Shown here one piece after another: positions 57,529 through 64,000 of a DNA stretch of 64,000 nucleotides. Where the stretch lies: positions 6,300 through 70,299 of the forward strand of contig JBJHCH010000003.1 of assembly GCA_050485905.1 (NCBI GenBank). The letters are read 5' to 3'. Below the pieces are notes generated by a model, which searched no databases, was not told where the DNA came from, and saw only the letters and a program-made list of their open reading frames with translations. Each line of letters starts with the position of its first letter. Position 1 is the stretch's first letter. Position numbers and translations under genes: made by a program. Origin of the DNA: JAWLCA01 sp050485905 (lineage in GTDB: Bacteria > Pseudomonadota > Alphaproteobacteria > Rhodobacterales > Rhodobacteraceae).

Positions 57529-57546
57529 TGCGCACATTTGTGCGCA
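57529..57546. promoter_or_regulatory. 18-bp perfect palindrome upstream of the VPLPA-CTERM-like gene
   Basis: TGCGCACA, spacer TT, TGTGCGCA. It lies 88 bases before the start at 57634 and 63 bases past the aminotransferase stop. The size and symmetry suit an operator of a dimeric regulator, but no known factor is assigned. Confidence 0.45.
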
Positions 57547-57633
57547 AACCGAAAATCGTGATTGGACAAACCTGATTCCTGAACGCAGGAAATTTGAACT
57601 GGTTAACATCCAGTCAACTCAACAGTGGAGAAA

Positions 57634-58230
57634 ATGACCTTGCGTAACACGTTAGCCGCTCTGGCGACGGTTGCTGTCTTTGCAGCCGGCGCAGCTTCCG
57701 CCGCACCCGTTAACATCAGCTTTTCCAGCGCGCCGACCCAGTCGGGCGCCTCGCTGACGTTCGAGGATGTCACGATCACCGGGTCCGATACCGTCTACAA
57801 CCTGTTCCTGAACGGCCTCGGAATCGTGAATTCCGTCGTCAGCAACGGGCAGTCGATCACCTTCTCGTTCAGCCAGCTTGTCGATAACGTCAGCATCTCG
57901 ATCGGCGTTGCGGGTGGTGGTTCGGCCGGGGTGACGGCGGGTCTTCGGACGGTCGATGTTTTCGACAACCTGGGCAATCTGCTGGGGTCGGAGGGGCAGT
58001 CGCTGACCGGCACCTTCGACATCTCCGCCATTGCGGGCGGTGCGTCGCTGTCGTCCTTCACCATGACGGCATCGCCGACGACCACGTTCCGCATTACGCA
58101 GCTCAGCTATGAACTGGCCCCGATGCCCGAAGCCCCGGCGCCGATCCCGCTGCCGGCCGGCGCGCCGCTGCTGCTGGGCGCGCTCGGCGCCCTCGCGCTG
58201 ATCCGCCGCCGCGCGAAGAAGAACACCTGA
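57634..58230 (+). CDS. Surface protein with VPLPA-CTERM-like sorting tail
   Basis: A 198-residue exported protein. A signal peptide (LAALATVAVFAAGAASAA) leads to a Ser/Thr-rich beta domain; the tail has Pro-rich APAPIPLPAGAPLLLGALGAL, then a hydrophobic helix and RRRAKK. This tripartite tail is the VPLPA-CTERM/PEP-CTERM sorting signal, by family cleaved by an exosortase. No exosortase gene is in the window. Expected at the cell surface or in the extracellular matrix. GTGGAG precedes the ATG at 57634. Confidence 0.85.
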   Translation: MTLRNTLAALATVAVFAAGAASAAPVNISFSSAPTQSGASLTFEDVTITGSDTVYNLFLNGLGIVNSVVSNGQSITFSFSQLVDNVSISIGVAGGGSAGVTAGLRTVDVFDNLGNLLGSEGQSLTGTFDISAIAGGASLSSFTMTASPTTTFRITQLSYELAPMPEAPAPIPLPAGAPLLLGALGALALIRRRAKKNT

Positions 58231-58273
58231 GGCCACACACCGTTTCGACGGCTGCCATCAGGCAGAATAACGG

Positions 58274-58300
58274 GGGGCGTCGGCACAGCCGGCGCCCCTT
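58274..58300 (+). terminator. Terminator after the VPLPA-CTERM-like gene
   Basis: GGGGCGTCGGC (58274-58284), loop ACA, GCCGGCGCCCC (58288-58298), with one G-T pair, followed by TTCGTTT. It is 44 bases past the stop. Confidence 0.72.
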
Positions 58301-58474
58301 CGTTTGGCTCGGGCCGAGTGGCTTGCACCATGACGCTATCGCATGACCCGCCAATGCCTGGCCAGCGCGCTGCCTCAGTGCCCGAATCAGCTGAAAGCCG
58401 CGGCTTCCCCTTCCACGAACGGCCCTTCTCCAACGATCACTGCAACACGCAACCTGCCAACGCCCGCCGACGCA

Positions 58475-59452
58475 TCAGCCGTAAAGCCCCGCCGTCCGCG
58501 CGCGCAGGCGGATAAGCGCAAGGACGGTATCGATGGTCGGGGTCGGTGTCTCCGTGAGCCGCCCGAGTTCCTGCACCGATGCGACCAGCGCATCGATCTC
58601 CATCGGCCGCCCTGCATCCAGATCCTGCAGCATCGAGGTTCGATGCGCCCCCACGGCCGCACCCCCGTCGATGCGCCGATCCACGTCGATGGGGAACTTC
58701 ACCCCCAGCTTCTCGGCGATCTGTTGTGCCTCCACCATCATGTCGCGGGCCACCTTGCGGGTGCCCTCGTCGGTGCAAAGCACGTCAAGCGTCGCATGTG
58801 TCAGGGCCGAGATCGGGTTGAACGACAGGTTGCCCCACAGCTTCACCCAGATCTCGTCGCGGATGCGTGGCCGCACCGGCGCCTTCAGGCCGACCGAGTT
58901 CAGCGCCTCGGACAGCCGCACCGCTCGCTCCGACTTCTCGCCCGTCGGCTCGCCCAGCGAAAAGCGGTTGCCCTCGATATGCTTCACCGTGCCGGGCTCG
59001 ATCACCTCGGCCGCCGGATAGACGACGCAGCCCAGCACGCGCTCCGGCCCAAAGCCATCCCACTGCGCGCCGCCGGGATCGACGCTGTCCAGCCGCGTGC
59101 CGGCCAGCGGACCGTCGATGCCGTGGAAATACCACCACGGCACGCCGTTCACGCCCGACACGATGGTCGTCCCCTCGCCGATCAGCGGCTGCATGCGGCC
59201 CACCACCGGCGGGACGGAATGGGCCTTCAGCGTGATGATGACATAGTCCTGCGGCCCCAGTTCCGCCGGGTCGTCCGATGCGGTGACCGGCACCGAGAAA
59301 GTGCCCTCCTCCTCGATCAGGGTCAGGCCCTTTTCGCGCATTGCAGCCAGATGGGGACCGCGCGCCACCAGGCTGACGTCGGCACCGGCCCTTGCCAGCT
59401 TTGCGCCCATGTAGCCGCCGATGGCACCGGCGCCGAAGATGCAGATCTTCAT
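58475..59452 (-). CDS. 2-dehydropantoate 2-reductase family oxidoreductase
   Basis: A 325-residue NADP-dependent reductase of the ketopantoate reductase (PanE) family. MKICIFGAGAIGGYMGAKL is the nucleotide loop, WVKLWGNLSFNPISALT and the lysine-containing LKAHSV region carry the catalytic residues. Vitamin B5 synthesis is one possibility, but its place four bases after an oxalate-CoA-ligase-like gene suggests a degradative role, and many paralogues have other substrates. The ATG at 59452 is chosen from the canonical MKI start. Confidence 0.82.
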   Translation of the reverse strand: MKICIFGAGAIGGYMGAKLARAGADVSLVARGPHLAAMREKGLTLIEEEGTFSVPVTASDDPAELGPQDYVIITLKAHSVPPVVGRMQPLIGEGTTIVSGVNGVPWWYFHGIDGPLAGTRLDSVDPGGAQWDGFGPERVLGCVVYPAAEVIEPGTVKHIEGNRFSLGEPTGEKSERAVRLSEALNSVGLKAPVRPRIRDEIWVKLWGNLSFNPISALTHATLDVLCTDEGTRKVARDMMVEAQQIAEKLGVKFPIDVDRRIDGGAAVGAHRTSMLQDLDAGRPMEIDALVASVQELGRLTETPTPTIDTVLALIRLRARTAGLYG

Positions 59453-59456
59453 CGCC

Positions 59457-60998
59457 TCACGCCTCCGCAACCAGGCCCAGCTTCTCGGCCAGCCCGATGC
59501 GTTGCAGCTTGCCCGTGGCGCCCTTGGGGATCTCGGCCAGTATCACCACCTTGCGCGGCACCTTGAAATCCGCCAGCCGTCCGGCGGCAAAGTCGCGGAT
59601 CTCGCGGTCGGTGGCCTCGGCCCCCTCGCGCAGCACCACGGCCGCGGCCACCTCCTCGCCCAGCTTGGGGTGCGGCAGGGCAAAGGTGACGACCTGCGCC
59701 ACGGCGGGATGATCCATCAGCACCGCATCCACCTCCAGCGGGCTCACCTTTTCGCCGCCGCGGTTGATGATCTCCTTCAGCCGGCCGGTCAGGCTGAGAT
59801 AGCCCTCGGCATCGAATGCGCCCTGATCGCCGGTGCGGAACCAGCGCCGGCCATCCGTCTCGAAAAAGCTCTTCGCATTCGCATCCGGGTTGGCCTCGTA
59901 TCCCGGCGTGATGTTCGGCCCCGCAATCACCACCTCGCCGGTGGCATCCATCGGCAGCAACCGATCCTCGACCTCATGGGCCACCCGCACCTCCGGCCCG
60001 GCGGCAACGCCCACCGAACCGGGCTTCTGCGCCCGTGGCGGCAGCGGGTTGGAGGCCATCTGATGCGCCGCCTCGGTCATGCCGTAGCTTTCGATCACCG
60101 GGCAGCCGAAAGTCTCGGTCAGTTGCACCATCACCTGCGGCGGCAGCGAGGCAGAGGAGGAGCGGATCAGCCGCAGCTCCGCGCGGGCAATGACCTCAGC
60201 ATTGCGGGCGGCGCGGGCCAGTATGGCCTGATGCATCGTCGGCACGGCGGTGTACCAGGTCGGCCTGGCGGTATCGAGCCAGCCAAAGAATCGCAGCGCG
60301 TCGAAGCCCGGCGCACACCAGATCGACGCCCCGGCGGCAAGGCTGGAAGAGATGGCCGCCACCAGCCCGTGAATGTGAAAAAGCGGCATGACATTCAGGC
60401 AGCGGTCGTCGGGCGTCAGCGCCAGCGAGTCGCCGATATGGCGGGCCGACGCGGCGACGTTGCGCTGAAGAAGCGGCACGATCTTGGGCCGCGATGTGGT
60501 GCCCGATGTGTGCAGGATCAGCGCGATGTCATCCGGGCCGGGGGCTGCGGTGTCGGGCGCGCCCGCGGCCCGCCCCTCGGCGGTCAGGGTGAAGCTGCCG
60601 GCGGGTTCGGCGGGGTCGAAGGCCAGCCGCAGCACCACAAGGCCGTGGCGGCCGGCGGCCTCCAGCGCGGGGCCGTCATAACCCTCGGGCAGGACGATGG
60701 CCTTGGCCTTCAGATCCTCCAGATAGAAATCGAACTCGTCCACCCGATAGGCGGGGTTGAGCGGCGCCGTGACTGCGCCCTGCGCGATGGTGACAAAGGC
60801 CGCGGCCATCTCCGGCCCGTTCGGCAGCACGATCGCCACCCGGTCGCCCCGCCCCACACCAGCGCCATGCAGCGCCTCCAGCGTCCGAACCGCCTGCGCC
60901 CGCAGCCCGCCGTGGGTCAGCCAGGGCCGGTCGGGTGCGCCGAGGGCCGGGGCATCGTCGGGGTGCGGGGCAAACTGGGTGGACAGCGTGCTGGACAT
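59457..60998 (-). CDS. Acyl-CoA synthetase (oxalate-CoA-ligase-like)
   Basis: A 513-residue ANL-superfamily enzyme activating an acid with ATP and CoA. LILHTSGTTSRPKIVPL is the AMP-binding core, FHIHGLVAAI and SYGMTEAAHQM shape the acid pocket, and the C-terminal GEKVSPLEVD and GKLQRI (PxxxGKxxR-type) end is intact. The pattern is close to PCS60/AAE3 oxalate-CoA ligases, so oxalate is a reasonable but unproved substrate. Co-transcribed with the KPR-like reductase. No oxalyl-CoA decarboxylase is in the window. Confidence 0.85.
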   Translation of the reverse strand: MSSTLSTQFAPHPDDAPALGAPDRPWLTHGGLRAQAVRTLEALHGAGVGRGDRVAIVLPNGPEMAAAFVTIAQGAVTAPLNPAYRVDEFDFYLEDLKAKAIVLPEGYDGPALEAAGRHGLVVLRLAFDPAEPAGSFTLTAEGRAAGAPDTAAPGPDDIALILHTSGTTSRPKIVPLLQRNVAASARHIGDSLALTPDDRCLNVMPLFHIHGLVAAISSSLAAGASIWCAPGFDALRFFGWLDTARPTWYTAVPTMHQAILARAARNAEVIARAELRLIRSSSASLPPQVMVQLTETFGCPVIESYGMTEAAHQMASNPLPPRAQKPGSVGVAAGPEVRVAHEVEDRLLPMDATGEVVIAGPNITPGYEANPDANAKSFFETDGRRWFRTGDQGAFDAEGYLSLTGRLKEIINRGGEKVSPLEVDAVLMDHPAVAQVVTFALPHPKLGEEVAAAVVLREGAEATDREIRDFAAGRLADFKVPRKVVILAEIPKGATGKLQRIGLAEKLGLVAEA

Positions 60999-61265
60999 GG
61001 CGGTTCCGTTCCTTCTGTGACGCAGCGTGCGAGTGATCTAGCGCAGGATCATCCGATTTGCGAGCCTTGGGGATGGTTTGGCGAACAGCGACGACGAAAC
61101 GACGACATCTGCGGGCAGGATGAACGGGGCAATTGGCGGCCGGTCCACCAAGACGATGAACTCAACCCGTCCTGTTCCGGGCGCGCCTATGTACCACCCG
61201 CATGCACCAGTTGAGCCAGCGCAGGCGCCGGATCACCCTTACCTAGCCAAATCAACGGGTTGGGA

Positions 61266-61340
61266 TGGTGGGTGATGAGAGATTCGAACTCCCGACATCT
61301 TCGATGTGAACGAAGCGCTCTACCACTGAGCTAATCACCC
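61266..61340 (-). tRNA. tRNA-Val (anticodon CAC)
   Basis: 75 nt including an encoded CCA end. Acceptor stem GGGTGAT/ATCACCC, D arm GCTC/GAGC, anticodon stem CTTCG/CGAAG with loop TTCACAT (anticodon CAC, reading GTG), T arm with loop TTCGAAT. All stems close with at most one G-T pair. It lies between the acyl-CoA synthetase and lon genes, all on the minus strand. Confidence 0.93.
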
Positions 61341-61470
61341 GCAGGCGGGCGTAATAGCGCCAGTCCCGACGCCGTGCAAGTGCTCGGCGCGCGATTTCCG
61401 GGGTCTTGGTGACGGGGGGCGGGCAACCGATCCGTCCCGCCGCCTTCGATGGTCGGTTCCAGAGCGCCCA

Positions 61471-61503
61471 AACGAAAGCGACCGCGGCTTTCACCGCGGT
61501 CGC
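61471..61503 (-). terminator. Terminator after lon
   Basis: GCGACCGCGG (61478-61487), 6-base loop, CCGCGGTCGC (61494-61503), a perfect 10-bp stem. Read on the minus strand the 3' side is followed by TTTCGTT (61471-61477). It ends the lon transcript. Confidence 0.85.
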
Positions 61504-61524
61504 GTTCTTCTGCATGGCGTCGCC

Positions 61525-63936
61525 TCAGTGCGCGGTGCTGCGCTGGGCGGCCTCTTCCTTCGCGGCGCGGGCAGCCTGGGCGGCGGCTTCCTCGGCGGCC
61601 TCGTCCCATTCGATGGGCTCGGGCGTCTTGACCAGCGCGTGTTTCAGCACGTCGCGCACATGACCGACCGGGATGATCTCCAGCCCCTGCTTCACGTTGT
61701 CGGGGATCTCCGGCAGATCCTTGGCGTTCTCCTCGGGGATCAGCACCGTCTTGATGCCCCCGCGCAGCGCCGCCAGAAGCTTCTCCTTCAGCCCGCCGAT
61801 CTGCAGCACGTTGCCGCGCAGCGTCACCTCGCCGGTCATGGCGATGTCCTTGCGCACCGGGATTCCCGTCAGCACCGACACGATGGAGGTGACCATCGCC
61901 ACCCCCGCGCTCGGCCCGTCCTTGGGCGTCGCGCCCTCGGGCACGTGGACGTGGATGTCGGTCGTGTCGAACTTCGGCGGCTTCACCCCGATCTGCGGCG
62001 CGATGGAGCGGACGAACGACGACGCCGCGTCGATCGACTCCTTCATCACGTCGCCCAGCTTGCCGGTGGTCTTCATCCGGCCCTTTCCGGGCAGGCGCAA
62101 GGCCTCGATCGACAGCAACTCACCCCCGACGCTGGTCCAGGCCAGCCCGGTGACGACGCCCACCTGATCCTCCTTCTCGGCCAGGCCGTAGCGGAACCGC
62201 TTCACGCCCAGGAACTCGTCCAGCCGCTCCGGCGTCACCTCGACGGACTTGGCCTTGCCCTTGGTGATCTCGGTCACCGCCTTGCGGGCCAGCTTGGCGA
62301 TCTCGCGTTCCAGGTTCCGCACCCCGGCCTCGCGGGTATAGGTGCGGATGATCTCCAGCAGCGCCGCGTCGGTCACGCTGAACTCGCCCTTCTTCAGGCC
62401 ATGGTTCTTGATCTGCTTGCCGATCAGGTGGCGTTTCGCGATCTCGGCCTTCTCGTCCTCGGTATAGCCCGACAGCGGGATGATCTCCATCCGGTCCAGC
62501 AGCGGCGACGGCATGTTGTAGCTGTTCGCCGTGGTGATGAACATCACGTTCGACAGGTCGTATTCGACCTCCAGATAGTGGTCGATGAAGGTGGAGTTCT
62601 GTTCGGGATCCAGCACCTCCAGCATGGCGCTGGCCGGATCGCCGCGGAAATCCTGACCCATCTTGTCGATCTCATCCAGCAGGATCAGCGGGTTCGTGGT
62701 CTTCGCCTTCTTCATCGCCTGGATGATCTTGCCCGGCATCGACCCGATATAGGTCCGCCGGTGGCCACGGATCTCGCTCTCGTCCCGCACGCCGCCCAGG
62801 CTGATGCGGATGAACTCCCGCCCCGTCGCCTTCGCCACGCTGCGCCCCAGAGAGGTCTTGCCCACGCCCGGCGGGCCGACGAGGCACAGGATCGGCCCCT
62901 TCAGCTTTGACGACCGGTTCTGCACCGCAAGGTATTCGACGATCCGCTCCTTCACCTTCTCAAGGCTGTAGTGATCGGCGTCGAGCACTTCCTCGGCCTT
63001 CAGCAGATCCTTCTTTACCCGGCTCTTCACGCCCCAGGGGATCGACAGCATCCAGTCCAGATAGTTGCGCACCACCGTCGCCTCGGCCGACATCGGGCTC
63101 ATCGACTTCAGCTTCTTCAGCTCCGCCGCGGCCTTCTCGCGCGCCTCTTTCGACAGCTTGGTGGCGTTGATGCGATCCTCAAGCTCCAGAACCTCGTTCT
63201 GGCCCTCCTCGCCGTCGCCCAGCTCGCGCTGGATCGCCTTCATCTGCTCGTTCAGATAGTATTCCCGCTGCGTGCGCTCCATCTGGCTTTTCACGCGGGT
63301 CTTGATCTTCTTCTCGACCTGCAGGACCGAAACCTCGCCCTGCATCAGGGCATAGACCTTCTCCAGCCGCTCGGCGACGTTCAGGGTCTCAAGCAAGCCC
63401 TGCTTCTCGGCCACCTCGACCCCCAGATGCCCGCCGGCCAGATCGGCCAGCTTCGCGGGGTCGCGGGTTTCGGCCACGGCGGCCAGCGCCTCCTCGGGGA
63501 TGTTCTTCTTGATCTTGGCGTAACGCTCGAACTCCTCGGCGACCGACCGCTGCAGTGCGGTCACCGTGTCGCGGTCGCCCGCTTCCTCGGTCAGCAGCTC
63601 TGCCCGCGCCTCGAAGAACGACTCGTTCTCAATGTACTCCGCGATGCGCACGCGCGCGCGGCCCTCGACCAGCACCTTCACGGTGCCGTCGGGCAGTTTC
63701 AGCAGTTGCAGCACATTGGCCAGCACGCCGACCTGATAGATCGCATCCGGGGTCGGATCATCGACCGACGGGTCGATCTGGCTGGACAGCAGGATCTGCT
63801 TGTCCTCCGACATCACCTCTTCCAGCGCGCGCACCGATTTCTCGCGCCCCACGAACAGCGGGACGATCATGTGCGGGAACACCACGATGTCGCGCAAGGG
63901 CAGAACCGGGTAGCTGTTGCTGAGCGTCTGTTCCAT
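61525..63936 (-). CDS. lon: ATP-dependent Lon protease (endopeptidase La)
   Basis: An 803-residue cytoplasmic AAA+ serine protease that removes damaged and regulatory proteins. The N-terminal substrate domain begins [15 protein letters not shown]; the Walker A loop is [11 protein letters not shown] and the protease has Ser676 (DGPSAG) with Lys719 (GLKEKL), forming the catalytic dyad. The last 25 residues are Ala/Glu-rich, longer than in E. coli. AAGGAAAATCT lies before the ATG. The 64 bases upstream to the window end show no gene; hupB, often downstream of lon, is not present. Confidence 0.98.
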   Translation of the reverse strand: MEQTLSNSYPVLPLRDIVVFPHMIVPLFVGREKSVRALEEVMSEDKQILLSSQIDPSVDDPTPDAIYQVGVLANVLQLLKLPDGTVKVLVEGRARVRIAEYIENESFFEARAELLTEEAGDRDTVTALQRSVAEEFERYAKIKKNIPEEALAAVAETRDPAKLADLAGGHLGVEVAEKQGLLETLNVAERLEKVYALMQGEVSVLQVEKKIKTRVKSQMERTQREYYLNEQMKAIQRELGDGEEGQNEVLELEDRINATKLSKEAREKAAAELKKLKSMSPMSAEATVVRNYLDWMLSIPWGVKSRVKKDLLKAEEVLDADHYSLEKVKERIVEYLAVQNRSSKLKGPILCLVGPPGVGKTSLGRSVAKATGREFIRISLGGVRDESEIRGHRRTYIGSMPGKIIQAMKKAKTTNPLILLDEIDKMGQDFRGDPASAMLEVLDPEQNSTFIDHYLEVEYDLSNVMFITTANSYNMPSPLLDRMEIIPLSGYTEDEKAEIAKRHLIGKQIKNHGLKKGEFSVTDAALLEIIRTYTREAGVRNLEREIAKLARKAVTEITKGKAKSVEVTPERLDEFLGVKRFRYGLAEKEDQVGVVTGLAWTSVGGELLSIEALRLPGKGRMKTTGKLGDVMKESIDAASSFVRSIAPQIGVKPPKFDTTDIHVHVPEGATPKDGPSAGVAMVTSIVSVLTGIPVRKDIAMTGEVTLRGNVLQIGGLKEKLLAALRGGIKTVLIPEENAKDLPEIPDNVKQGLEIIPVGHVRDVLKHALVKTPEPIEWDEAAEEAAAQAARAAKEEAAQRSTAH

Positions 63937-64000
63937 AGATTTTCCTTGATCCTGTGGCAGAAGGCTTCGGCCCCGACCGTCGGCGGCCGCCCCTTCCCCT

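Noticed and set aside
59421..61214. 597-codon plus-strand open frame opposite the acyl-CoA synthetase
   Set aside because: Antisense shadow with His/Arg-rich translation and no motif.
61078..61275. 65-codon frame between the acyl-CoA synthetase and tRNA-Val genes
   Set aside because: No motif, no ribosome site and it runs into the tRNA gene; I see nothing else in this roughly 270-base interval.

Overview
The window is an ordinary chromosomal segment of a high-G+C (about two thirds by eye) alphaproteobacterium, most likely a Rhodobacterales member related to Rhodobacter or Paracoccus. The main reasons are an Mcl1-type L-malyl-CoA/beta-methylmalyl-CoA lyase of the ethylmalonyl-CoA pathway, the aroA-cmk-rpsA-ihfB-lapA-trpF cluster, pyruvate kinase next to a DUF1244 gene, the argH-lptM-DUF2834-lysA-DUF4175 cluster and a VPLPA-CTERM-like surface protein. 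No phage, insertion sequence, CRISPR array, plasmid origin or defence locus was recognised, and no gene-free stretch exceeds 300 bases.

Layout. 1-8.6 kb: 3' part of pyruvate carboxylase followed by an unusual array of four 16-bp hairpin units, a DAO-family oxidoreductase, a WrbA-like flavoprotein, a Tat-exported metallo-beta-lactamase-fold protein, a small zincin-like metalloprotease and gltX. 8.7-14.1 kb (minus): pheT, then a translationally coupled set dat-like/dgcA/dgcN, which looks like a D-glutamate catabolism operon. 14.3-19.7 kb: mcl1, accA, plsC with a GNAT acetyltransferase, a zinc-ribbon membrane protein and an extended SDR. 19.7-25.3 kb (minus): the argH-lptM-DUF2834-lysA-DUF4175 cluster, including a 42-residue lipoprotein. 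25.3-29.2 kb: TlpA-like thioredoxin, phaA-phaB, a DMT exporter and YdcH. 29.3-35.6 kb: tRNA methyltransferase, DUF2007, long-chain polyprenyl diphosphate synthase, ispE, a TPR lipoprotein-like/secreted protein and ETF-ubiquinone oxidoreductase. 35.9-39.7 kb: greA, a membrane protein, rpmI-rplT-pheS and a low-G+C orphan gene. 39.7-44.8 kb: pyk, DUF1244, rplY, an ABM monooxygenase, pth, DUF2237 and a membrane-anchored ClpP-like protein. 44.8-53.6 kb (minus): trpB, a plus-strand DUF4394 gene intruding in the trp locus, then trpF, lapA, ihfB, rpsA, cmk, aroA and a 2-hydroxyacid dehydrogenase. 53.8-64 kb: SH3 protein, cation efflux protein, an unknown gene, VOC protein, class IV aminotransferase, VPLPA-CTERM-like protein, KPR-like reductase, oxalate-CoA-ligase-like enzyme, tRNA-Val(CAC) and lon.

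Metabolic theme. Pyruvate carboxylase, pyruvate kinase, acetyl-CoA carboxylase alpha subunit, PhaA/PhaB and Mcl1 together describe the acetyl-CoA, polyhydroxybutyrate and ethylmalonyl-CoA node. The dgc operon channels D-glutamate into N-acetyl-L-glutamate by family knowledge. Most remaining genes are housekeeping (translation, amino acid and isoprenoid synthesis, proteolysis).

The most distinctive things seen directly are non-coding: the phased 16-bp hairpin array after pyc, a two-copy ATGCACGT/TCATACGT motif cluster that sits in both cases between the 3' ends of convergent genes, and several perfect palindromes. No strongly novel protein system was found; the best protein candidates are the low-G+C orphan downstream of pheS and the membrane-tethered ClpP-like protein. 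All similarity statements are from recognition of sequence motifs by eye, without database searches.
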